The notes: generated by a model not told the origin, from the letters alone. A stretch of 15,797 bases of DNA from SIG480 sp045533555 (GCA_045533555.1 JAZSHZ010000184.1:1-15797), one strand, 5' to 3'. Numbered from the stretch's first letter, positions 7,093 through 13,823 are shown. Numbers and translations: made by a program.

Positions 7093-8208
7093 CTACATTC
7101 CCTTGCCTTCGACTGCGCCTTTTACTTCACCTTTCGATATCGTAAATATCCTTCCGCGGTGAAGCTCGGTAAACATACTCGGGTCACAGCCCGTGATGAC
7201 CGTTTGCCCGCGGTCGACATCGTTTATGAGAAACGCGCGCCTTGCAGGATCAAGCTCGCTTAAAACATCATCAAGAAGCAGGATCGGTTTTTCGCCCGAA
7301 TCACGCTCGATTATTTCGTGCTCCGCACATTTGAGAGCGAGGACGCAAGAGCGAATCTGCCCCTGCGATGCGAAATCGCGCGCTATCTTTCCATTGAGAC
7401 GAACCGTGAAATCATCGCGATGAGCGCCGACGAGGCACATCTCCGAAGCAAGCTCCGCTTCCTTTCTGCGATGCAGATGGAGAAGATAATTTTCAAAATT
7501 ATCCTCACAGGGGTTTTCCGCTGCGCTGTCGCAATTATATGTAATTTCAAGAGCTTCGCTGCCGCCGGATATTCTTTGCATCGTCTCCGAGGCGCTTCTT
7601 GAAAGCTCATTTAAAAATTTTGCTCTCTCACGGGTTATTTCGTTCATTGATCGCGCAAGCTTTTCGTTGAGAATATCGAGGTAATCGAAATATTTTTCCT
7701 TTCCCTCTTCCATTTTCAGAATTTTTCTTTTGCTTTCGATAATTTTGTTATGCTCCGAGAGCGCCCTTATATATGACGGACGCATCTGCGAGATCGCAAT
7801 ATTCATAAATCTTCTGCGAAGTGCAGGCCCTTCCTTTATGAGCTGAAGGTCATCGGGAGAAAAAACAACGGTTTTTATAAGCCCGATATGTTCGCTCGGC
7901 TTTCCGACGGGAATACCGTTGACGGAAAGGTTTCTTTTTCCCTTCGTTATATCACAGGAGACCTCAAGCTCCCTTCCGTAGGCTATAAAGCCCGCGCGGA
8001 GCCTTGCTTTCTTCTCACCTTCAAGAACTGCATCGAAATCCGCCTTTGAGCGGAATGTCTTGAGGCATGAAAGATAGAATATCGCTTCAAGAAGATTCGT
8101 CTTCCCCTGCGCGTTTTTTCCGAAAAGAAGATTCTGCGTTTCGGAAAATTCTATTTCGGCATATTTATAGTTGCGCCAGTTTTCAAGCGCAAGTCGGGTT
8201 ATCTGCAT
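7093..8208 (-). CDS. recF: DNA replication and repair protein RecF
   Basis: RecF is an SMC-like ATPase that binds gapped DNA and, with RecO and RecR, loads RecA. The 371-residue length is typical. The Walker A motif is GKNAQGKT (30-37) after the N-terminal LENWRNYKYAEIEF, characteristic of RecF. Towards the C-terminus are the ABC signature region SQGQIRSCVLALKCAE and the Walker B and D-loop segment ILLLDDVLSELDPARR. The ATG at 8208 is only 4 bp after the dnaN stop and has no recognisable Shine-Dalgarno sequence, so it is probably translated by coupling to dnaN. The small rlbA/yaaA gene often found between dnaN and recF is absent. Confidence 0.97.
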   Translation of the reverse strand: MQITRLALENWRNYKYAEIEFSETQNLLFGKNAQGKTNLLEAIFYLSCLKTFRSKADFDAVLEGEKKARLRAGFIAYGRELEVSCDITKGKRNLSVNGIPVGKPSEHIGLIKTVVFSPDDLQLIKEGPALRRRFMNIAISQMRPSYIRALSEHNKIIESKRKILKMEEGKEKYFDYLDILNEKLARSMNEITRERAKFLNELSRSASETMQRISGGSEALEITYNCDSAAENPCEDNFENYLLHLHRRKEAELASEMCLVGAHRDDFTVRLNGKIARDFASQGQIRSCVLALKCAEHEIIERDSGEKPILLLDDVLSELDPARRAFLINDVDRGQTVITGCDPSMFTELHRGRIFTISKGEVKGAVEGKGM

Positions 8209-8212
8209 TTTA

Positions 8213-9322
8213 TTATTCTACTTTGAGCCTTACCGGGAGAACGAGATGGAGATAATCTTCTCCCTCCGGCGGAGTTATGACGATTGGTGCAACGTGTGTG
8301 TTGAGCTCAAGATTGACTTCATCATCGGGGCAGGCGCGAAGCGCATCCTGAATAAACTTATGGTTAAAGCCGATTTCAAGCTCCTCGCCGCGCGTGAGAA
8401 GCGCGCATTCGTCTCTCGAGCTTCCCGCGGGAGTGCGGCAGGTGATATGGAGATCACGCTCGGAGAACTTCATCTGGATCGGAGTCTTTATTTTTTCGGA
8501 AACGAGGATGGAGACTCGCTCGATCGTCGTCAGAAGATCGCGGCGGTTTACCTTGACCTTGAATGCGCCGCTCTTCGGGATCGCGTTTTTATAATTGAGG
8601 AAATCGCCCTCGAGGATTCTTGATATGATCATGGTTCCGCTCATACGGAAGATGATGTGCTTTTTGCCGACGCAGATAGATGCTTCTTCGTCGCTTTCGT
8701 CGCAGAGCTTATCGACTTCCTTGAGAGTTGAGCCGGGAACGACGAAATGGAAGTTTTCTTCCTCGCTGTCGTTCTCTATTTCTGCTTTTCTGTATGAAAG
8801 GCGGAATCCGTCAACGGAGACAACCGTCATATTATTGCCCTCGACATCAAAGAGAGAGCCTGTGTGAACCGGCTTCGATTCATCGCCGCTTATCGCAAAA
8901 ATAGTCTGCGAGATCATCTTTTTGAGATCGTTCTGGCGGAGAGAGAGGAAAAATTTTCTCTCGATATCCGGAAGTGACGGAAAATCCTTTGCGGAAAGGC
9001 ACATGATTTCGTGCTTTACGTTGCCGCAGGTAATCGTTGCAACGAGGCTGTCATTCGCGTGGAAAGTAACCGGTTCGTCGGGAAGAAAACGGATGACATC
9101 CTGGAATATTTTCTTATTAATGACGATAGTTCCCCTTTCTTCGATTTCGGAGGGAACCGTAACCCTAATTCCGGTTGAGAGGTCATAGCCCGTCAGCGTA
9201 AGTTCGTGAGCCGCATTGACGAGGATACCTTCCATAACGGGAACGGAGCTGTTTGAAGCGACCGCCCATGATGTCTTCGTTATGGCGGAGAGAAGAAGTG
9301 ATTTTTCGCAAATAAATTTCAT
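8213..9322 (-). CDS. dnaN: DNA polymerase III beta subunit (sliding clamp)
   Basis: The clamp is a ring-shaped dimer that tethers the replicative polymerase to DNA. The protein is 369 residues from the chosen start MKFICEKSLL and ends with the clamp-type sequence LHLVLPVRLKVE. Family landmarks include SSVPVMEGILV near the N-terminus, VSVDGFRLS in the middle, and IQMKFSERDLHITC with LEIGFNHKFIQDAL near the end. The ATG at 9322 is preceded by AAAGGA about 10 nt upstream; a GTG six codons earlier would place this site inside the coding sequence, so I reject it. The gene lies directly downstream of the origin, and its promoter is probably within or beside the AT-rich unwinding region. Confidence 0.97.
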   Translation of the reverse strand: MKFICEKSLLLSAITKTSWAVASNSSVPVMEGILVNAAHELTLTGYDLSTGIRVTVPSEIEERGTIVINKKIFQDVIRFLPDEPVTFHANDSLVATITCGNVKHEIMCLSAKDFPSLPDIERKFFLSLRQNDLKKMISQTIFAISGDESKPVHTGSLFDVEGNNMTVVSVDGFRLSYRKAEIENDSEEENFHFVVPGSTLKEVDKLCDESDEEASICVGKKHIIFRMSGTMIISRILEGDFLNYKNAIPKSGAFKVKVNRRDLLTTIERVSILVSEKIKTPIQMKFSERDLHITCRTPAGSSRDECALLTRGEELEIGFNHKFIQDALRACPDDEVNLELNTHVAPIVITPPEGEDYLHLVLPVRLKVE

Positions 9323-9381
9323 ATCGGATTTTCCTTTCACGGAAGAATAATTTTTTGGTTTTATGAATATAATATATACTT

Positions 9382-9399
9382 ATGAAGTATTTGTAGTAG
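9382..9399 (+). other. DnaA-trio-like triplets of the unwinding region
   Basis: Read 3' to 5' from 9399 the plus strand gives GAT, GAT, GTT, TAT, GAA and then less regular triplets. The established DnaA-trio pattern is 3'-(G/A)A(T/A)-5', so the first two triplets and GAA fit. They directly follow the GC-rich block next to the DnaA box at 9413-9421, the position required by the B. subtilis model. Confidence 0.6.
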
Positions 9400-9412
9400 G
9401 GGATGGGGAAAC

Positions 9413-9421
9413 TGTGGAAAA
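9413..9421 (-). promoter_or_regulatory. DnaA box TTTTCCACA
   Basis: The minus strand reads TTTTCCACA, one base from TTATCCACA and within the relaxed consensus TTWTNCACA. It is the box nearest the GC-rich block and the trio-like triplets, with the expected orientation for DnaA filament growth into the AT-rich tract. Confidence 0.7.
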
Positions 9422-9448
9422 CAGGCTTTAGCCATTGAAATCAAAGGG

Positions 9449-9475
9449 AAAAAACATCCTAAAGGAATTTGGGAT
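9449..9475 (-). terminator. Possible intrinsic terminator after dnaA
   Basis: On the minus strand the stem ATCCCAAA / TTTAGGAT (8 bp with one wobble, 4-nt loop TTCC) is followed by GTTTTTTCCC. It lies about 100 bp past the dnaA stop and before dnaN, so it could end or reduce read-through of dnaA transcripts. The stem is weak, and it may instead be an origin structural element. Confidence 0.45.
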
Positions 9476-9501
9476 AAAAAAGGGTGTTTTAACAGGCTGC
9501 C

Positions 9502-9510
9502 TGTGGATAG
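9502..9510 (-). promoter_or_regulatory. DnaA-box-like CTATCCACA
   Basis: The minus strand reads CTATCCACA, differing from TTATCCACA only at the first base. It overlaps the right arm of the palindrome ACAGGC-T-GCCTGT (9492-9504). Confidence 0.6.
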
Positions 9511-9576
9511 AGGTTTTTCAACAGGTTATCCCTGTTTATTCCACAGGAAAGTTTGGGAAAAATGTCGCATTATAAA

Positions 9577-10884
9577 TTACGGTGTCAGGACGGAGTTTTT
9601 GACATCCTGAATCTTTTCGCGGAGGACGGAATCCGTCTTGAGCTGCTCTTCGAGTGAATCGACGGCATATTTGACGGTCGTGTGGTCCTTGCCGAAAATT
9701 TTTCCCATCTTCGGGAATGATTCGTTCGTCATATCGCGCACCATATACATTGCGATCTTTCTCGGCTCGGCGATTTTTGATGAGCGGTCCTTGCCGAGGA
9801 TATCCGTATCTGAGATTTCAAAATATTTTGCGACCGCCTTGATGATGAATTCGGGGGTAGGGTTGATCCATGGGTTTTCCGCGATGATATCGAGTATTGC
9901 GCGCTCAACCGTCTGGACGCCCTGCTCCTCCTGAAGAAGATCGCGGTATGCAAGAAGCTTATGCACCGCACCTTCAAGCTGACGGACGTTTGCTTTGATG
10001 TTCGTCGCAATTAGCTCCTTCTGCTCTTCGGAAAGAGTCAGCCCGATGCGCGAAGCCTTGAGCGAGATGATCGCCATTCGCGTCTCAAAATCAGGCGGCT
10101 CGATATCTGCAAGAAGTCCCCATTCAAAGCGGGTCTTAAGTCTGTCCTCAAGCTTTGCCATTTCCTTCGGCGGTCGGTCAGATGTGAGGACTATCTGCTT
10201 GTGTGCCTCGTGGAGCGCATTGAAGGTATGGAAAAATTCCTCCTGAGTCGAATCCTTGCCGGCGATGAACTGAATATCGTCGACGAGGAGGACATCGGCA
10301 TTTCTGTATTTATCGCGGAATTCCGCCTGCGAGTTTTCCTGGATCGCGCGGATGAGCTCGTTCATGAAATTCTCGCTCTTGACATAGGCTATCTTTGCCT
10401 TCGGATTATTCTGAATGATAGTTCCCGCAATGGCATAGAGAAGATGCGTCTTTCCGAGACCCGATTCGCCGTGGATAAGTAGAGGGTTATAGGATCTTCC
10501 CGGCTGCGTCGCAACCGCCTTTGCCGCGGCGTGGGCAAACTTATTTGCCGAGCCGACAACGAATGTGTCAAAGGAATATTCCTCATAATTCGAAATCGGA
10601 GTCGAATTGACTATTGCGGGCCCGTCAAACTCATCCTGAGTCAGAAGCTCGAATGTGACCGGCATGGAAAAGATCGCTTCAAGAGCCGTGTTGATCTTTT
10701 CGGTATAATTTCTCAATATTACGTCTTTTTTGAAAATTTCCGGTGTTACGATGGTGAGCAGATTTTTCTCAAATTTCACGGCGGTTATATCGTAAAACCA
10801 AGTGTCGATAGTTGTCGATGAAATGCTGAGCTCGTTCTGCATATACCTCAAAACACCTGTCCAGATATCTGCAACGTTGTTCAT
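9577..10884 (-). CDS. dnaA: Chromosomal replication initiator protein DnaA
   Basis: DnaA is the AAA+ initiator that binds DnaA boxes, forms a filament and opens oriC. The 435-residue protein has domain I at about 1-85, a very short domain II linker, a Walker A motif GESGLGKT at 139-146, Walker B LLVDDIQF at 199-206, and SRIGLTL followed by NVRQLEGAV in the AAA+ lid. Domain IV ends with the DnaA-box-binding signature FGKDHTTVKYAV at about 397-408. The common form is FGGRDHTTV, so one residue is missing just before the conserved DHTT. The ATG at 10884 follows TGGGAGA and the promoter at 10921-10949. rpmH diverges upstream, as in most Bacillota. Confidence 0.98.
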   Translation of the reverse strand: MNNVADIWTGVLRYMQNELSISSTTIDTWFYDITAVKFEKNLLTIVTPEIFKKDVILRNYTEKINTALEAIFSMPVTFELLTQDEFDGPAIVNSTPISNYEEYSFDTFVVGSANKFAHAAAKAVATQPGRSYNPLLIHGESGLGKTHLLYAIAGTIIQNNPKAKIAYVKSENFMNELIRAIQENSQAEFRDKYRNADVLLVDDIQFIAGKDSTQEEFFHTFNALHEAHKQIVLTSDRPPKEMAKLEDRLKTRFEWGLLADIEPPDFETRMAIISLKASRIGLTLSEEQKELIATNIKANVRQLEGAVHKLLAYRDLLQEEQGVQTVERAILDIIAENPWINPTPEFIIKAVAKYFEISDTDILGKDRSSKIAEPRKIAMYMVRDMTNESFPKMGKIFGKDHTTVKYAVDSLEEQLKTDSVLREKIQDVKNSVLTP

Positions 10885-10920
10885 AAAACAAATTCTCCCA
10901 CTCTATTGTTGATAAAAAGT

Positions 10921-10949
10921 ATTATAGCAGAAAAATCGTTTTTTGTAAA
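10921..10949 (-). promoter_or_regulatory. dnaA promoter
   Basis: The minus strand carries TTTACA (10949-10944), a 17-bp spacer and a perfect TATAAT (10926-10921), a good sigma-A-type promoter about 35 bp before the dnaA start codon. No convincing DnaA box overlaps it, so autoregulation by DnaA is not evident here. Confidence 0.8.
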
Positions 10950-11097
10950 CAGTTTCTACATATTATATTTATATATATAAGCAAATTTTTCGTGGTGAAT
11001 TTTATTATTGCAAAAACCTATCGTATGGGAGGATATCATCCTTCCGCATCAATCAGCGGCAAAGTAATAAAAAAATTGCGATTTCGCAAAAAAACTG
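10950..11097. other. Divergent dnaA/rpmH control region with two small palindromes
   Basis: The dnaA-rpmH gap (10885-11207) contains no gene. Apart from the two promoters it has an AT-rich stretch (10959-10980) and two palindromes: GGGAGGAT-ATC-ATCCTTCC (11027-11045, one wobble) and TTGCGA-TT-TCGCAA (11076-11089), the latter flanked by A-tracts and ending 8 bp before the rpmH -35 box. I see no good DnaA box here. Confidence 0.6.
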
Positions 11098-11127
11098 TTG
11101 ACATTTAGGGATATCTTGATTTATAAT
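11098..11127 (+). promoter_or_regulatory. rpmH promoter
   Basis: Perfect TTGACA (11098-11103) and perfect TATAAT (11122-11127) hexamers with an 18-bp spacer form a strong sigma-A-type promoter. Transcription would start near 11134, giving a leader of roughly 75 nt before rpmH. Confidence 0.88.
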
Positions 11128-11132
11128 GTATG

Positions 11133-11160
11133 TTGACACTGTATCGGATAAGTGTGTCAA
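11133..11160 (+). promoter_or_regulatory. Inverted repeat at the start of the rpmH leader
   Basis: TTGACAC (11133-11139) and GTGTCAA (11154-11160) are perfect 7-bp inverted arms with a 14-bp spacer. They begin at the predicted transcription start of rpmH, so they could form a 5' RNA hairpin or an operator. The first arm contains a second TTGACA but has no suitable -10 box. Confidence 0.55.
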
Positions 11161-11207
11161 GGTAGGTTTCCTTACACACAAAAACTAATATCGGAGGTGT
11201 ATATAGA

Positions 11208-11342
11208 ATGGTACGTACTTATCAGCCGAAGAAGCTTCACCGCTCCAAGGTTCATGGCTTCCGAAAGAGAATGGCTACCCGCAACGGTCGCAAGGTTCTT
11301 TCCGCACGTCGTGCAAAAGGCAGAAACAGGCTTACTCACTAA
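11208..11342 (+). CDS. rpmH: 50S ribosomal protein L34
   Basis: This 44-residue, very basic protein starts MVRTYQPKKLHRSKVHGFRK and ends RRAKGRNRLTH. It has the L34 signature (TYQP, then GFRKRMATRNGRKVLSARRAKGR). L34 binds 23S rRNA in the large ribosomal subunit. A strong GGAGGTG site (11193-11199) lies 8 nt before the ATG, and the gene is driven by the promoter at 11098-11127. It heads the rightward cluster with rnpA, yidD, yidC and jag, separated from rnpA by 199 bp with a terminator-like hairpin, which would allow much more L34 than RnpA to be made. Confidence 0.97.
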   Translation: MVRTYQPKKLHRSKVHGFRKRMATRNGRKVLSARRAKGRNRLTH

Positions 11343-11407
11343 GTCAGAAAGAAACGGGGCGGATATATAATTTAAAAGAAGAGGTTCGCTCCGCGAAAAA
11401 AAGATTT

Positions 11408-11455
11408 AGCCTGACGCCTGAGGATTTTTTTATCCCGTCCGGGCTTTTTCTTTTT
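11408..11455 (+). terminator. Terminator-like attenuator between rpmH and rnpA
   Basis: AGCCTGACG (11408-11416) pairs with CGT-C-CGGGCT (11436-11445) as nine base pairs with one bulged C and one wobble. An inner GGAT/ATCC stem lies in the loop, and the hairpin is followed by TTTTTCTTTTT. It probably reduces transcription into rnpA. A small TTCGC-TCC-GCGAA hairpin lies just upstream at 11385-11397. Confidence 0.65.
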
Positions 11456-11462
11456 ATTGGGA

Positions 11463-11515
11463 ACACAACAAGGTTCCCGGATACCCGGCAGCAAGCTTTG
11501 ATTGCGTTGTTGTGT
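11463..11515 (+). promoter_or_regulatory. Branched leader structure before rnpA
   Basis: ACACAACAA (11463-11471) and TTGTTGTGT (11507-11515) are perfect 9-bp arms. They enclose two small stems, CCGG-ATAC-CCGG (11477-11488) and GCAA / TTGC (11491-11505), so the RNA could form a three-way junction ending 13 nt before the rnpA Shine-Dalgarno sequence. Function is unproven. Confidence 0.5.
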
Positions 11516-11541
11516 GGGGTTCTTATTTGGAGATTTTATTT

Positions 11542-11889
11542 ATGAAGAAAACGGTGTCTATCAAAAGAAACAATGATTTCAGATCGATCTATAAGCGGGG
11601 CAAAAGCGCTGTCTCGCCGTTCCTTGCTGTCTATGCAAGGAAAAACAAGCTTACGACAAATCGCCTGGGAATCACTGTAAGCACAAAGGTTGGTTGTGCC
11701 GTTGTGCGAAATCGCGTGCGCCGTCGCATCCGCGAGGCGTATCGGAGAAATGAAATGTGCTTCACACCCGGCCGTGACATTGTTGTTGTTGCAAGAGTGC
11801 GCGCCGCATCGGGCACATATCATGATATTGAGAAGAACCTGCTTAATCTCGCGAAAGATTTAAGCTTGCTTTCGGAGGTACGGGAATGA
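11542..11889 (+). CDS. rnpA: Ribonuclease P protein component
   Basis: RnpA is the protein subunit that helps the catalytic RNA of RNase P bind precursor tRNA and remove its 5' leader. The 115-residue protein begins MKKTVSIKRNNDFRSIYKRG and has the family signature RNRVRRRIREAYR at about 56-68, followed by GRDIVVVAR. The ATG at 11542 is chosen because GGAG (11529-11532) lies 9 nt upstream and the family begins here; a frame start at 11512 lacks a ribosome-binding site. Its stop codon overlaps the yidD start as ATGA. Confidence 0.96.
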   Translation: MKKTVSIKRNNDFRSIYKRGKSAVSPFLAVYARKNKLTTNRLGITVSTKVGCAVVRNRVRRRIREAYRRNEMCFTPGRDIVVVARVRAASGTYHDIEKNLLNLAKDLSLLSEVRE

Positions 11890-12098
11890 AGAGTCTTCTC
11901 CTCGCCGTAATACGGTTCTATCGAGCCGTTATTTCGCCGCTTTTTCCCTCTTGCTGCCGTTTTGAGCCGACGTGCTCAAGATATGCGCTCGAGGCTATTG
12001 AGAAATACGGCGCTCTCAAGGGCGGATGGCTTGCATTTAAGAGAATTATGCGTTGCCACCCGTTTTCAAAGAAAAGCGGATATGATCCCGTTCCCTGA
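11886..12098 (+). CDS. yidD: Membrane protein insertion efficiency factor YidD
   Basis: This 70-residue protein has the full YidD pattern: LLLAVIRFYRAVISPLFP, SCCRFEPTCSRYALEAIEKY, GALKGGWLAFKRIMRCHPF and the C-terminal GYDPVP. YidD is a small membrane-associated protein that improves insertion of membrane proteins by YidC. It overlaps rnpA by ATGA and has a GGAGG site at 11874-11878, 7 nt before the ATG. yidC follows after 39 bp. Confidence 0.96.
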   Translation: MKSLLLAVIRFYRAVISPLFPSCCRFEPTCSRYALEAIEKYGALKGGWLAFKRIMRCHPFSKKSGYDPVP

Positions 12099-12137
12099 AA
12101 AAAGGGGAAAATAAGGATGAATGAAAGGGAAATTTAA

Positions 12138-13004
12138 ATGTTTTCTATTATAACGGTACCTTTCGGCTGGATACTTAAATTTGTCTATAATATCGTCAAT
12201 AACTACGGTATTGCGATTATAATCTTTACAGTTCTTTCAAAGCTCGTCATTCTTCCCTTCCAGATGAAGAGTAAAAAGAGCATGCTCGATATGCAGAGGC
12301 TGCAGCCGCGCCTTGCCGAGCTTGAAAAGAAATATAAGGACAATAAGGAAAAGTATGCACTCGAAACCCAGAAGCTTTATAAGGAGGAGGGCGTTTCCCT
12401 CTTCGGAGGATGCCTCCCGATGCTTATAATGCTTCCCATTATGTTCGGTCTCTATTATGTCGTCCGCGAGCCGCTCGTCCATATCTTCGAGCTTTCTTCG
12501 GAGCAGCTTATGGCGATTGCGGAATATCTCCGCGCGCAGGGCGTTGCGGGTATTCCGGAAACGATTTTAAAGACTGACTATATGCTTCAGATCGAAGTCG
12601 CAAAGCACGTTTCAAATCCCGCATTTACCGCGGAAATACTCAAGATCGCGCCGAGCCTTGCAAATGTTGATTTCACCTTCCTCGGAATCGACCTCACTCA
12701 GATTCCGAAGTTCGGCCTCATCAACTGGCTCTGGGCAATCCCGATCCTTTCGGGTCTCACGGCGTGGCTTTCGGGCTGGCTTATGAGAAAGCAGCAGGGT
12801 CCGAACGTCAATGAGCAGACGAAGACGACGAACAGCATGATGAATTTCATGATGCCCGCAATGTCAGTCTGGATCGCGTTTATGGTTCCGGCAGGTCTCG
12901 GTCTCTATTGGATTGTTTCCAATATCCTCACTGCGGCTCAGGAACCGCTTCTCACATTATATTATAAGAAAAAGGCTGAAAAAAAGGCCTCGGAGGGAAA
13001 ATAA
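12138..13004 (+). CDS. yidC: Membrane protein insertase YidC/OxaI family
   Basis: This 288-residue integral membrane protein inserts proteins into the membrane alone or with Sec. Hydrophobic segments lie at about 23-41, 92-109, 194-216 and 235-266, with a charged helical hairpin (about 43-85) after the first, as in the family. LFGGCLPMLIMLPIMFGLYY and GLGLYWIVSNIL are recognisable. The groove arginine found in many homologues is Lys35 here (LSKLVILPF), still a positive charge. There is no lipobox cysteine, unlike B. subtilis SpoIIIJ. The C-terminus is lysine-rich. The start is preceded by a modest AAAGGGA site (12124-12130). The stop codon directly abuts the jag start. Confidence 0.96.
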   Translation: MFSIITVPFGWILKFVYNIVNNYGIAIIIFTVLSKLVILPFQMKSKKSMLDMQRLQPRLAELEKKYKDNKEKYALETQKLYKEEGVSLFGGCLPMLIMLPIMFGLYYVVREPLVHIFELSSEQLMAIAEYLRAQGVAGIPETILKTDYMLQIEVAKHVSNPAFTAEILKIAPSLANVDFTFLGIDLTQIPKFGLINWLWAIPILSGLTAWLSGWLMRKQQGPNVNEQTKTTNSMMNFMMPAMSVWIAFMVPAGLGLYWIVSNILTAAQEPLLTLYYKKKAEKKASEGK

Positions 13005-13790
13005 ATGGCAAAAAGTGTTGAAATCAGCGCAAAGAAAGTTGAGCTTGCAATAGAGCAGGGTGCTCTTGAGCTCGGAGTAGCGCAGGAAGATGTCACTGTT
13101 GAGCTCATCGAAAGCTCAAAGGCAGGTTTCCTCGGAATCGGCGCAAAGCCGGCAAAATATCGCGTTTCCGTAATCGGAAGCGATGAGCCCGAGAACAAGC
13201 CCGCAAAGAAGATCGAAAAGGAAGAGAAAAAGCCTGCTCCCGCAAAGAAGATCGAAAAGAAAGAGGAAAAGAAGCCCGCTCGCGAGAAGAAGCCGCTTCG
13301 TCCCTCTTCCTCCAACAGCGATGCAGAGAAGTTCCTCAATGATGTTCTCGCATTCATCTGCGAAGACGGAGCACATGTTGAGGAGAGAACGAATGAGGAC
13401 GGAAGCGTAACGCTCGAAATCGTCGGCGAGAATCTCGGCGGAATCATCGGTCGCCGCGGTGAGACGCTCGATGCTCTCCAGCATATAACAAACCTCGTCG
13501 CAAACAAAAAGGGCGATGATAAGGTCAGAATTTCTCTCGATGCGGAGAATTACCGCGCAAAGAGAGCGGAAGCTCTCGATAAGTTTGCAAAGCGCGCAGC
13601 TGCTTCCGCAATCAAGTATAAGAGAAATAAGGCGCTTGAGCCGATGAACGCATATGAGCGTCATATCATCCACGTCGCACTTCAGGATATGGAAAATATC
13701 TCGACGTCAAGCGTAGGAACGGAGCCGAACCGCCGCGTAGTCATCAACTACACAGGCCCCGACGCCCGTCCCCCGAGAAGAAGATACTAA
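13005..13790 (+). CDS. khpB: Jag/KhpB RNA-binding protein (Jag-N, KH, R3H)
   Basis: The 261-residue protein has an N-terminal Jag domain (about 1-55, with SKAGFLGIGAKPA), a charged Lys/Glu/Pro linker (about 56-105), a KH domain with GIIGRRGETLDALQ (about 146-159), and an R3H domain with Arg219 and His223 in ERHIIH. KhpB/Jag binds RNA, often with KhpA, and affects cell elongation and division in Gram-positive bacteria. A GGAGGG site (12992-12997) lies at the end of yidC, 7 nt before the ATG. The linker contains a 39-bp duplication (13200-13259). The gene ends the cluster and is followed directly by an intrinsic terminator. Confidence 0.95.
   Translation: MAKSVEISAKKVELAIEQGALELGVAQEDVTVELIESSKAGFLGIGAKPAKYRVSVIGSDEPENKPAKKIEKEEKKPAPAKKIEKKEEKKPAREKKPLRPSSSNSDAEKFLNDVLAFICEDGAHVEERTNEDGSVTLEIVGENLGGIIGRRGETLDALQHITNLVANKKGDDKVRISLDAENYRAKRAEALDKFAKRAAASAIKYKRNKALEPMNAYERHIIHVALQDMENISTSSVGTEPNRRVVINYTGPDARPPRRRY
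13200..13259 (+). repeat. 39-bp-period duplication in the jag linker
   Basis: A 21-bp word starting CCCGCAAAGAAG is identical at 13200-13220 and 13239-13259, 39 bp (13 codons) apart and in frame, encoding PAKKIEK twice within the charged linker. This is a simple in-frame tandem duplication of a disordered region. Confidence 0.85.
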
Positions 13791-13823
13791 AAAAATGCTC
13801 CATCGTAAGGTGGAGCATTTTTT
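13791..13823 (+). terminator. Intrinsic terminator after jag
   Basis: The perfect stem ATGCTCCA / TGGAGCAT, extended inward by TC/GG around a GTAA loop and outward by A/T pairs, is followed by a run of T. It begins immediately after the jag TAA stop and ends the rpmH-jag cluster. Its A-rich left flank could make it partly bidirectional. Confidence 0.92.

Larger units (their letters stand above)
9323..9576. other. oriC: Chromosomal replication origin (oriC)
   Basis: The 254-bp dnaA-dnaN spacer holds the elements expected of a Bacillota origin. From the dnaA side these are: an ACAGG-rich region with a DnaA-box-like sequence (9502-9510), a hairpin (9456-9475), a DnaA box (9413-9421), a GC-rich block (about 9400-9409), TAGTAG trio-type triplets (9394-9399) and an AT-rich tract (9344-9392) with the inverted repeat ATACTT-ATG-AAGTAT (9376-9390). 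The order box, GC block, trios, AT-rich DNA and then dnaN matches the unwinding region described in B. subtilis. Only two boxes are convincing; no exact TTATCCACA is present. Confidence 0.88.

Noticed and set aside
9526..9545. Additional DnaA boxes (TTATCCCTG and TTATTCCACA)
   Set aside because: The first mismatches the consensus in its last three bases and the second has one extra base, so neither is a convincing 9-mer box.
12121..12153. Tiny 10-codon frame overlapping the yidC start
   Set aside because: It could be a leader peptide, but the ribosome-binding site is badly spaced and nothing else supports it.
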